From positions 1-5,495 of the forward strand of contig JAQUZZ010000120.1 in NCBI GenBank assembly GCA_028691095.1: 5,495 nt of DNA, read 5' to 3'. Made by a program: the position numbers and the translations under genes. The stretch's first letter is position 1, and each line of letters starts with the position of its first letter. This document shows, piece after piece, positions 1 to 4,973 of this stretch. The notes under the pieces were generated by a model, which was not told the origin of the DNA, searched no databases, and worked only from the letters and a program-made list of their open reading frames with translations. Source of the DNA: Alistipes sp. (GTDB lineage: Bacteria; Bacteroidota; Bacteroidia; Bacteroidales; Rikenellaceae).

Positions 1-558
1 CTCTTGGGTGATCTCCTGTATCAGATTATCGATCAAGACCGAAGTCATCGGATCGAGACCCGAGTTGGGCTCGTCGCAGAAGAGGTATTTGGGGTTGAGC
101 ACGATTGCGCGCGCAATCGCCACCCGTTTAATCATTCCGCCGCTCAACTCCGCGGGATAGAGGGTGTTGACGTTGTGCAGATTGACCCGTTTGAGACAGA
201 AGTTGACCCGTTCGCGTTTCTCCTCCATGCTTTGGAGGGTAAACAGGTCGAGAGGCAAGCGAACGTTCTCCTCGACATTGGAGGAGTCCAGCAACGCCCC
301 GCCCTGAAAAATCATCCCCACCTCTTTGCGGATCGCTTTGCGTTCGCGAAAGGAGAGGCGGTTGAAGCAGACGTCGTTGTAAAAGATATTGCCGCTGTCG
401 ATCGAGTGAAGCCCAACCAAGGATTTGAGCATTACGGTTTTGCCTGAGCCGCTCTGCCCGATGATTAGATTGGTGATTCCGGGAGAAAATTCGGCGGAGA
501 TGTCATTGAGAACGACGTGCCCATCGAAGGATTTGACAATATGTTCGGCTCTTATCAT
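1..558 (-). CDS. mlaF: MlaF-like ABC transporter ATPase (partial, C-terminus off window)
   Basis: This is the ATP-hydrolysing subunit of an MCE/Mla-type lipid ABC transporter. It sits on the cytoplasmic face of the inner membrane, couples to the MlaE permease encoded just upstream, and powers phospholipid movement between membranes. The ATG is at 558-556 and 186 codons are visible. Residues 34-41 are the Walker A loop (GQSGSGKT), 138-142 the ABC signature (LSGGM), and 158-164 the Walker B strand with catalytic E163 (YLFCDEP). The D-loop follows at 167-170 (GLDP). The switch-histidine region and the C-terminus lie beyond the left edge, so about 60-70 residues are missing by comparison with the family. 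The signature has M where many transporters have Q, which is common in the MlaF group. The start is 51 nt after the mlaE stop, consistent with one transcript. Family assignment is very secure; the exact lipid substrate is inferred from the family. Confidence 0.95.
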   Translation of the reverse strand, partial: MIRAEHIVKSFDGHVVLNDISAEFSPGITNLIIGQSGSGKTVMLKSLVGLHSIDSGNIFYNDVCFNRLSFRERKAIRKEVGMIFQGGALLDSSNVEENVRLPLDLFTLQSMEEKRERVNFCLKRVNLHNVNTLYPAELSGGMIKRVAIARAIVLNPKYLFCDEPNSGLDPMTSVLIDNLIQEITQE

Positions 559-609
559 GGGGATCGGATGTTTTGTGCAAGGGTGAAATTAGAAAAGACA
601 GGCGGACGT

Positions 610-1356
610 TTAGGTGAGCATCAACTGCGTGAGAATCAGGTTGAAGATCAGAATCACAATGCTGCTGATGACCACGGCGCGTGTGCTGGCTCGTCCGACC
701 TCCAGGGAGTTTCCGTTGGCGTAGTAGCCATAGAAACCGGAGATGGAGGTGATGATGAAGGCGAAGACCGAGGATTTGATCAGTGAGTAGGTGATGTAGA
801 AGGGTTTGAACTGATATTGAATCCCGTCAATATAGGAGTCGGGGTTGACGGCGCCGGTGAGAATGCTGACAAAATAGCCTCCCGCCACACCAATCAACAT
901 ACTGAGAATGGTGAGAAACGGAAAGAAGAGAACCGTACTGACGATTTTGGGGAGGATCAGGTAGCTGGCGGAGTTGACCCCCATGATCTCCAGCGCGTCG
1001 ATCTGTTCGGTGATTCGCATGGTACCGATCTCCGAAGCGATATTGGAACCCACCTTTCCGGCCAAGATCAACGCGACGACGGTCGAGCTGAACTCCAGAA
1101 GCATGGACTCACGGGCGGCATAGCCGATCAGATGTTTCGGAATGAAGGGGGATTGCAGATTGAGTGCCATCTGAATGGTAATCACCGCCCCCATGAAGAC
1201 AGAGATGATGGCCACAATGCCGATGGAGTTGAGCCCCAGGGCTTGCGTCTCGGCTAAGATACGTTTCCGATAGATCGCCATCTTTTCGGGCCGAGAGAAG
1301 ACTTTACTCATCAGCAGAAAGTAGCGACCGATCAGTTCAAACATTTTTTTTATCAT
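610..1356 (-). CDS. mlaE: MlaE-like ABC transporter permease
   Basis: This is the inner-membrane permease of a phospholipid-trafficking (MlaFEDB-type) ABC transporter. With the ATG at 1356 it is 248 residues, the usual family size. Visible features are an N-terminal amphipathic stretch with the family-typical VFSRPEK (about 19-25), then hydrophobic segments around 44-62, 88-108, 141-168 and 184-210, and a final one ending in LTQLMLT. The cytoplasmic coupling region TEQIDALEIMG (about 116-126), which contacts MlaF, is intact, as is the preceding GSNIASEIGTMR. The stop is TAA at 612-610. The start is uncertain: a GTG at 1377 (+7 residues) and an ATG at 1344 (-4 residues, preceded by an A-run) are alternatives. 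I prefer 1356 because an MIK-plus-IGRY beginning matches related Bacteroidales proteins as I recall them. The MCE substrate-binding partner (MlaD) is not in the window. Confidence 0.93.
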   Translation of the reverse strand: MIKKMFELIGRYFLLMSKVFSRPEKMAIYRKRILAETQALGLNSIGIVAIISVFMGAVITIQMALNLQSPFIPKHLIGYAARESMLLEFSSTVVALILAGKVGSNIASEIGTMRITEQIDALEIMGVNSASYLILPKIVSTVLFFPFLTILSMLIGVAGGYFVSILTGAVNPDSYIDGIQYQFKPFYITYSLIKSSVFAFIITSISGFYGYYANGNSLEVGRASTRAVVISSIVILIFNLILTQLMLT

Positions 1357-1373
1357 ACGTGCCGTAAAAGAGC

Positions 1374-1401
1374 GCACAATGTGCTTTTAGCACAGCGTGC
1401 T
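1374..1401 (-). repeat. Alternating 5-nt inverted repeats upstream of mlaE
   Basis: On the plus strand GCACA (1374-1378), TGTGC (1380-1384) and GCACA (1390-1394) alternate, and AGCAC (1389-1393) can also pair with GTGCT (1397-1401). In the mlaE transcript these allow mutually exclusive short hairpins just 5' of the permease start, overlapping the alternative GTG start at 1377. Stems are only 5 bp, so function is unproven. The rest of the 1378-1472 gap shows nothing recognisable. Confidence 0.35.
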
Positions 1402-1472
1402 ATTTGTGAGCGATCAGCGGATCTGTGAATTCAAAGCATGCCGTGAGGAACGGGTTTAATCACTCTTGAGGG

Positions 1473-1739
1473 TTACTTCACCTCTTCGTAATCCACGTAA
1501 TCTCCTACGTTTTTGTTGATCTTTTTCGCCTGAGTTTGTGCTTTCTGCACCGTTATGTCGCCCTCCGCCTGCGTACGTGGGCGTTCGCGACTTCCGCGGA
1601 CTCCCCAAGAGAATCCACCCGAAGGATCAAGCCCCATTTCGCGCTGTTTTTTTCGAATCCAATAGGAGAATAGGATGCGACCCAACAACCCGGTGAGGTA
1701 GATGATCACAAAGATAGAGAGCAAAACCGTTAGTATCAT
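1473..1739 (-). CDS. Small membrane protein, DUF4834 family
   Basis: This is an 88-residue protein of unknown function. Residues about 2-25 form one hydrophobic, probably membrane-spanning helix. A basic juxtamembrane patch follows (YWIRKKQRE, about 26-34), then a polar, glycine-, arginine- and lysine-rich tail, presumably cytoplasmic. The tail ends in a conserved-looking motif VGDYVDYEEVK. A single N-terminal anchor plus a terminal GxYVDxEE is the pattern I associate with the Bacteroidota-restricted DUF4834 family. The ATG is at 1739-1737 and the stop is TAA. It is the first gene after a leftward promoter near 1811 and lies about 115 nt upstream of the mlaE start, so it is probably co-transcribed with the transporter. 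A role as an accessory to lipid transport is possible from context only. Confidence 0.8.
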   Translation of the reverse strand: MILTVLLSIFVIIYLTGLLGRILFSYWIRKKQREMGLDPSGGFSWGVRGSRERPRTQAEGDITVQKAQTQAKKINKNVGDYVDYEEVK

Positions 1740-1810
1740 AATCTTATCTTCCTAAACCGAACGATCGAGTTCCAAGGGCGCATCAATGCCTGTCCATCGC
1801 ACGGAGTGTA

Positions 1811-1818
1811 CAAAAGTA
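1811..1818 (-). promoter_or_regulatory. Bacteroidota -7 promoter element for the DUF4834-mlaE-mlaF cluster
   Basis: Read on the minus strand, these bases are TACTTTTG, an exact match to the Bacteroidota -7 consensus TAnnTTTG. Transcription would start near 1804, giving a leader of about 65 nt before the ATG at 1739. A clear -33 TTTG is not visible at the expected distance (around 1838-1845), so the promoter may be weak or activator-assisted. Confidence 0.55.
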
Positions 1819-1887
1819 ATATTTAAAATCGGGATTTGGAACCCACCTCCCTCTTTTCCATAAAGGAGTACGAAGATCGAGGCATAT

Positions 1888-1921
1888 TTATTGCGGTTTC
1901 ACCGGAGGTTTTATATCTTTG
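1888..1921 (+). promoter_or_regulatory. Bacteroidota-type promoter for purB
   Basis: The -7 element TATCTTTG (1914-1921) matches TAnnTTTG exactly and is followed by C, as is common. An imperfect -33 element (ATTG, 1890-1893) lies 20 nt upstream, the expected spacing. Transcription should begin near 1928, leaving a leader of about 115 nt. Just upstream, CTCTTTT (1851-1857) and AAAGGAG (1862-1868) form a short dyad around CCAT that could be a protein site, though nothing identifies a regulator. Confidence 0.65.
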
Positions 1922-1932
1922 CAAGACGGATG

Positions 1933-2026
1933 CCGAAGTGGAGCTATCCTATGGAAGTGTCGCGTGGAATCTCTCCCGAGGGGAGCGAGGAGGACGCAGA
2001 CTTCGGGGAAAGACCATGTACGCGTA
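1933..2026 (+). promoter_or_regulatory. Putative structured 5' leader RNA of purB
   Basis: Between the promoter and the purB ATG there are nested complementary segments. An outer 7-bp pairing joins CCGAAGT (1933-1939) and ACTTCGG (2000-2006). Inside it GCGT (1962-1965) can pair with ACGC (1994-1997), enclosing a hairpin of CTCTCC (1971-1976) with GGGGAG (1980-1985), one G-U pair, and a CGA loop. ACGCG at 2020-2024, within the 8-nt palindrome TACGCGTA, could instead pair with CGCGT at 1961-1965, giving an alternative fold. I could not match it to any riboswitch I know, including the ZTP, PRPP and purine classes. It may be an attenuator, a protein-bound leader, or chance. Confidence 0.4.
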
Positions 2027-2041
2027 AAAACAAATCTTTCT

Positions 2042-3394
2042 ATGGAACTTTCAAATCTGACCGCCATATCGCCGATCGACGGCCGTTATCGCGATAAATG
2101 CGAAGTGTTGGCTGATTATTTTTCTGAATTTGCCTTGATCCGCTATCGCGTAATGGTCGAAGTGGAGTATTTCATCGCGCTGTGTGAGTTGCCGCTACCC
2201 CAACTCTCCGATGTGGATCCGAAGATCTTCGAGCCGCTGCGTGATCTCTATCGTGACTTTACCATGGCCGATGCCCTGCGCGTGAAGGAGATCGAGAAGA
2301 CGACCAATCATGATGTCAAGGCGGTAGAGTATCTGGTCAAAGGAAAACTGGAGTCGCTGGGACTCACCTCACACAAAGAGTTTGTCCATTTCGGATTGAC
2401 CTCTCAGGATATTAACAATACGGCGATTCCCTCGACTTTGCGTGATGCGGCCAATGATGTCTACTATCCCTTATTGGAACAGTTGGTGGCTCGTTTGACG
2501 GCACTCTCCAAGGAGTGGGAGGGGATTCCGTTGCTGGCACACACCCACGGACAACCGGCTTCGCCTACCAAATTGGGCAAGGAGATTCGGGTGTTTGTGG
2601 AGCGACTGAACAAACAGATGGTGCTCTCGCGCGCCATTCCTTCACCGGCGAAATTCGGAGGGGCAACGGGCAATTTCAACGCGCACGTGGCAGCCTATCC
2701 GTCGATTGACTGGGTGAAATTTGCCAACCACTTTGTGAACGACGTGCTCCATCTGGAGCGTTCGCAGGTGACCACCCAGATCGAACACTACGACAACATT
2801 GCCGCAATCTTCGACAGTTTCAAGCGCATCAATACGATTTTGCTCGACTTCTGTCGCGATATGTGGACGTACATCTCCATGGAGTACTTCAAACAACGGA
2901 TCAAAGCGGGAGAGGTAGGCTCTTCGGCCATGCCGCACAAGGTCAATCCGATTGACTTTGAGAACGCCGAGGGTAACTTGGGCGTCGCCAATGCCGTCTT
3001 TGAGCATCTCTCCTCCAAACTTCCGATCTCCCGTATGCAACGAGATCTGACCGACTCTACGGTGTTGCGTAATATCGGGGTTCCGATGGCGCATACGGTT
3101 GTGGCGTTCAAGTCGATTCTCAAGGGAATGGACAAATTGATTATCAATCTGGATGCCATCAATAGCGATTTGGAGGGCAACTGGGCTGTGGTGGCCGAAG
3201 GAATTCAGACCATTCTGCGCCGTGAGGCCTACCCCAATCCCTATGAGGCGCTCAAGGCACTCACCCGTACCAACAAACCCATTACCAAATCCGATATTAA
3301 AGAGTTTATCGAGAGCTTGGATGTTTCGGAGCGTGTCAAGAAGGAGCTTCGAGCGTTGTCTCCCCAAACCTACACCGGAGTGTGTAACTATTAA
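2042..3394 (+). CDS. purB: Adenylosuccinate lyase
   Basis: PurB (EC 4.3.2.2) is a cytoplasmic homotetramer of the fumarase/aspartase superfamily. It removes fumarate from SAICAR to give AICAR, and from adenylosuccinate to give AMP, so it acts in both the common purine pathway and the AMP branch. The 450-residue length is normal for the E. coli-like type. The N-terminus LTAISPIDGRY is diagnostic. Conserved pieces follow in order: TTNHDVKAVEY (87-97), HFGLTSQDINNT (116-127), THGQPASPTKLGKE (168-181) with catalytic H169, and the mobile signature loop GSSAMPHKVNP (293-303) with the catalytic serine at S294/S295. The ATG at 2042 is chosen because homology begins exactly there and the upstream bases are A-rich. 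The reading frame stays open upstream to 1919, but that stretch is leader. The stop is TAA. Transcription is likely from the promoter at 1888-1921. Confidence 0.98.
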   Translation: MELSNLTAISPIDGRYRDKCEVLADYFSEFALIRYRVMVEVEYFIALCELPLPQLSDVDPKIFEPLRDLYRDFTMADALRVKEIEKTTNHDVKAVEYLVKGKLESLGLTSHKEFVHFGLTSQDINNTAIPSTLRDAANDVYYPLLEQLVARLTALSKEWEGIPLLAHTHGQPASPTKLGKEIRVFVERLNKQMVLSRAIPSPAKFGGATGNFNAHVAAYPSIDWVKFANHFVNDVLHLERSQVTTQIEHYDNIAAIFDSFKRINTILLDFCRDMWTYISMEYFKQRIKAGEVGSSAMPHKVNPIDFENAEGNLGVANAVFEHLSSKLPISRMQRDLTDSTVLRNIGVPMAHTVVAFKSILKGMDKLIINLDAINSDLEGNWAVVAEGIQTILRREAYPNPYEALKALTRTNKPITKSDIKEFIESLDVSERVKKELRALSPQTYTGVCNY

Positions 3395-3418
3395 TCCCCT
3401 CTGAGGATGCGGAGCCTG

Positions 3419-3444
3419 TTCTCTCTGGTGTTAGGGAGAGAGAA
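3419..3444 (+). other. Hairpin downstream of purB
   Basis: TTCTCTCT (3419-3426) and AGAGAGAA (3437-3444) form a perfect 8-bp stem with a 10-nt loop, 24 nt after the purB stop. No T-run follows, so it is not a classical intrinsic terminator. It could stabilise the purB mRNA 3' end or separate purB from rubredoxin expression. Confidence 0.4.
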
Positions 3445-3465
3445 GGCGCGTCTTTGCACGAAGCG

Positions 3466-3518
3466 ACCGATTCGAGCGATCGGGGTGTGTGGAGGCGACG
3501 AAAAGCGTCTTGATCGGT
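3466..3518 (+). other. Inverted repeats in the rubredoxin upstream region
   Basis: ACCGAT (3466-3471) can pair with ATCGGT (3513-3518), or its last five bases with ATCGG (3479-3483). A small GACG/CGTC hairpin (3497-3500 with 3506-3509) lies between. The sequence CGTCTTTGCA around 3449-3458 resembles a -7 element but lacks the key TA. The 3395-3569 gap therefore holds only these weak structures and no confident promoter. Confidence 0.25.
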
Positions 3519-3569
3519 GGAGGAATGCAACGTACAGGTGTTTTTCACGATTTGCTAAAAATAAAAGCT

Positions 3570-3734
3570 ATGAAAAAGTACAAATGTCAGGTGTGCGGAT
3601 ATATCTATGATCCGGCAGTCGGAGATCCCGACAATGGAGTTGCTCCAGGAACAGCGTTTGCCGATCTTCCCGAGGATTGGGTTTGCCCGCTCTGTCAGGA
3701 GGGGAAAGAGGTTTTTGAAGAGATTGCCGAATAA
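3570..3734 (+). CDS. Rubredoxin
   Basis: This is a 54-residue iron-only electron carrier, cytoplasmic, with one Fe held by four cysteines. In anaerobes rubredoxin typically passes electrons to rubrerythrin or other oxygen/peroxide-reducing enzymes. All four ligands are present: C6 and C9 in YKCQVCGY and C39 and C42 in WVCPLCQ. The core [15 protein letters not shown] (14-28) and LPEDWVCP (33-40) is textbook rubredoxin, and the length is normal. The residue after C42 is Q43 where the metal knuckle normally has glycine (CPxCG). The ATG at 3570 is chosen because family homology starts there and it follows an A-rich stretch; an in-frame GTG at 3489 would add a nonhomologous 27-residue tail. Tandem TAA TAA stops are followed by a strong terminator. 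It lies 175 nt after purB on the same strand, with no clear functional link. Confidence 0.97.
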   Translation: MKKYKCQVCGYIYDPAVGDPDNGVAPGTAFADLPEDWVCPLCQEGKEVFEEIAE

Positions 3735-3755
3735 TAAGCGATCCACGGATCGACG

Positions 3756-3787
3756 AAGAGGGAGAGCGATCTCCCTCTTGTTTGTTT
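3756..3787 (+). terminator. Intrinsic terminator of the rubredoxin gene
   Basis: A perfect 10-bp stem, AAGAGGGAGA (3756-3765) with TCTCCCTCTT (3770-3779), is capped by a GCGA (GNRA-type) tetraloop and followed by GTTTGTTT. It begins 21 nt after the rubredoxin stop. A smaller dyad, CGATCC/GGATCG (3739-3752), precedes it. Confidence 0.85.
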
Positions 3788-3846
3788 ACCCCTCCCGATT
3801 CTCCCCCATGTCGTTGGGGTAGGCGTGTTGGGACGGAAACCTAAAA

Positions 3847-3880
3847 TCACCCGCGTTACAGATGGTTGTAGCGCGGGTGA
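3847..3880. other. 14-bp hairpin in the convergent intergenic region
   Basis: Bases 3847-3860 pair with 3867-3880 around a 6-nt loop (GATGGT). In plus-strand RNA there are 13 Watson-Crick pairs and one G-U pair (3856 with 3871); in minus-strand RNA that pair becomes an A-C mismatch. On the minus strand the stem is followed by TTTTAGGTTT, which would suit a second terminator for nagB, 190 nt past its stop. No T-run follows on the plus strand. Orientation and role are therefore ambiguous. Confidence 0.55.
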
Positions 3881-3940
3881 ACTTGTAAAGAAGAGACGGA
3901 TTAACGGAAGAAAGACGTCAACGAAGCGAAGGCGAACCCC

Positions 3941-3981
3941 GATAAAAGATAAGACCTCCCCTATCCGTAGGGGAGGTCTTA
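3941..3981 (-). terminator. Likely intrinsic terminator of nagB
   Basis: A perfect 14-bp stem (3950-3963 with 3968-3981) closes a four-base loop (TCCG on the plus strand). Read on the minus strand it is followed by TCTTTTATC, a short T-rich tail. It lies 88 nt downstream of the nagB stop. The tail is weak and the hairpin is equally perfect on the plus strand, where the loop would be of UNCG type, so a structural RNA role is not excluded. No gene is visible in the 3735-4069 interval. Confidence 0.65.
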
Positions 3982-4069
3982 GGGAAATCGGACTTACGTC
4001 GATTAGACCGTTTGGAAACTCTCTAAAGAGGCGCGCTGTGCGTCGTCTCTACAAAGGGAGGTATATCCG

Positions 4070-4876
4070 TTACTTCAGCAGCGATTTCGGATCCAGATTG
4101 GTCGCCTCAATATCTTTGAAATATTTGTAGGTCCCCACTTTCAATTCGTCGGTTGCATCCTCATCGCAGACAATGATGCCTTTGGGGTGAATCTGCAATG
4201 CACTGATGGTCCATTGATGGTTGTAGGAGCCCTCGACTCCGGCAGCCAAGGCGCGTGCTTTGTTGTGTCCCATGGTGAGAATCAGGACCTCACGTGCCCC
4301 CATGACCGTGCCGACTCCCACGGTCAGTGCCGTTTTGGGAACCAAGTTGAGGTCGTAGTTGAAGAAACGGGAGTTAGCGATGATCGTATCCTTGGTGAGG
4401 GATTTCACCCGCGTCCGGGAGTTCAGAGAGGAGAACGGCTCGTTGAAGGCCAAGTGACCGTCGGCGCCGATACCTCCCATAAACAGGTCGATGCCACCCG
4501 ATTGGGCGATGCGAGCCTCATAAGAGGCGCATTCGGCCTCCAGGTCGGGCGCGTTGCCGTTCAGGATATTTACATTCTCCGGTTTGATGTCGATGTGGCT
4601 GAAGAAGTTGTTCCACATGAAGGAGTGGTAGCTCTCCGGATGATCTTTCGGAATCCCGACGTACTCATCCATGTTGAAGGTGCGAACGTTGGCAAACGAC
4701 ACCTTGCCGGCTTTGCAATACTCGATCAGTGCCTTGTAGGTGCCCAGCGGTGTGGAGCCGGTCGGAAGCCCTAAAACAAAGGGGCGATTCTCTTTGTGCG
4801 CGTTGATGCGTTGCATGATATAGGCAGCAGCCCATGCGGAGACCTGCTCGCCGTTCGGTTCGATGATAACTCTCAT
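4070..4876 (-). CDS. nagB: Glucosamine-6-phosphate deaminase
   Basis: NagB (EC 3.5.99.6) is a cytoplasmic enzyme that converts glucosamine-6-phosphate to fructose-6-phosphate and ammonia, the last step of N-acetylglucosamine and sialic acid breakdown. The protein has 268 residues, the normal length for the hexameric E. coli-like type. Visible elements are the phosphate loop LPTGSTPLG (37-45), FNMDEYVG with catalytic D70, and the active-site segment [11 protein letters not shown] (137-147) with D139, H141 and E146. These correspond to E. coli D72, D141, H143 and E148. The allosteric-site residues S149, R156, K158 and Y252 are kept, S159 replaces the E. coli threonine, and F148 is bulkier than the usual Ala/Gly. 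The ATG at 4876 follows an A/T-rich stretch. It lies 97 nt downstream of a PIG-L-type gene on the same strand, suggesting joint amino-sugar catabolism. Confidence 0.98.
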   Translation of the reverse strand: MRVIIEPNGEQVSAWAAAYIMQRINAHKENRPFVLGLPTGSTPLGTYKALIEYCKAGKVSFANVRTFNMDEYVGIPKDHPESYHSFMWNNFFSHIDIKPENVNILNGNAPDLEAECASYEARIAQSGGIDLFMGGIGADGHLAFNEPFSSLNSRTRVKSLTKDTIIANSRFFNYDLNLVPKTALTVGVGTVMGAREVLILTMGHNKARALAAGVEGSYNHQWTISALQIHPKGIIVCDEDATDELKVGTYKYFKDIEATNLDPKSLLK

Positions 4877-4929
4877 ACTGAAAATTTTTTAATGAATGAA
4901 TTGGTGTGGAATCGAAGAAAACCGGACAA

Positions 4930-4958
4930 AGAGTCCCCCTCCCGGGAGGTGAGACTCT
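4930..4958 (-). other. Intergenic hairpin between the PIG-L-type gene and nagB
   Basis: AGAGTC (4930-4935) pairs with GACTCT (4953-4958). Inside, the 12-nt palindrome at 4938-4949 (CCTCCC/GGGAGG) extends the stem across a small internal loop. On the minus strand it is followed by TTTGTCCGGTTTTC, only a weak T-tract. It could be a partial terminator or an mRNA processing/stability element that uncouples nagB expression from the upstream gene. No TAnnTTTG promoter for nagB was found in the 97-bp gap. Confidence 0.45.
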
Positions 4959-4973
4959 CTTTGCGGGGCTGAC

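Noticed and set aside
817..1257. Long plus-strand open frames opposite mlaE, mlaF, purB and nagB
   Set aside because: They are antisense shadows of strongly supported genes and show no family resemblance.
1357..1377. GTG start for mlaE at 1377
   Set aside because: GTG is less likely than the in-frame ATGs at 1356 and 1344, and the added residues do not look like the family N-terminus. The point is not fully settled.
1836..2027. Small open frames across the purB leader, including one from the ATG at 1930
   Set aside because: All three forward frames are open here, the peptides resemble nothing known, and they end at arbitrary places. The sequence is better explained as promoter plus leader RNA.
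1919..2041. In-frame N-terminal extension of purB (a TTG start adding 41 residues)
   Set aside because: It overlaps the -7 promoter element, has no PurB homology, and the family N-terminus begins exactly at the ATG at 2042.
1928..2041. Assignment of the purB leader to SRP RNA, 6S RNA, RNase P RNA or a THF/ZTP riboswitch
   Set aside because: None of the conserved core sequences of these RNAs that I know could be found in it.
3449..3458. Possible -7 promoter element CGTCTTTGCA for rubredoxin
   Set aside because: It matches only the TTTG half of TAnnTTTG, lacks the conserved TA, and has no convincing -33 element about 20 nt upstream.
3489..3569. Upstream GTG start for rubredoxin
   Set aside because: The extra 27 residues have no counterpart in rubredoxins, whereas the ATG at 3570 gives the standard MKKYKCxxCGY beginning and normal length.
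3825..4130. A 101-residue, very basic open frame across the convergent intergenic region
   Set aside because: It runs through two perfect hairpins and into the 3' end of nagB on the other strand, starts with GTG without a promoter, and has low-complexity Lys/Arg composition.
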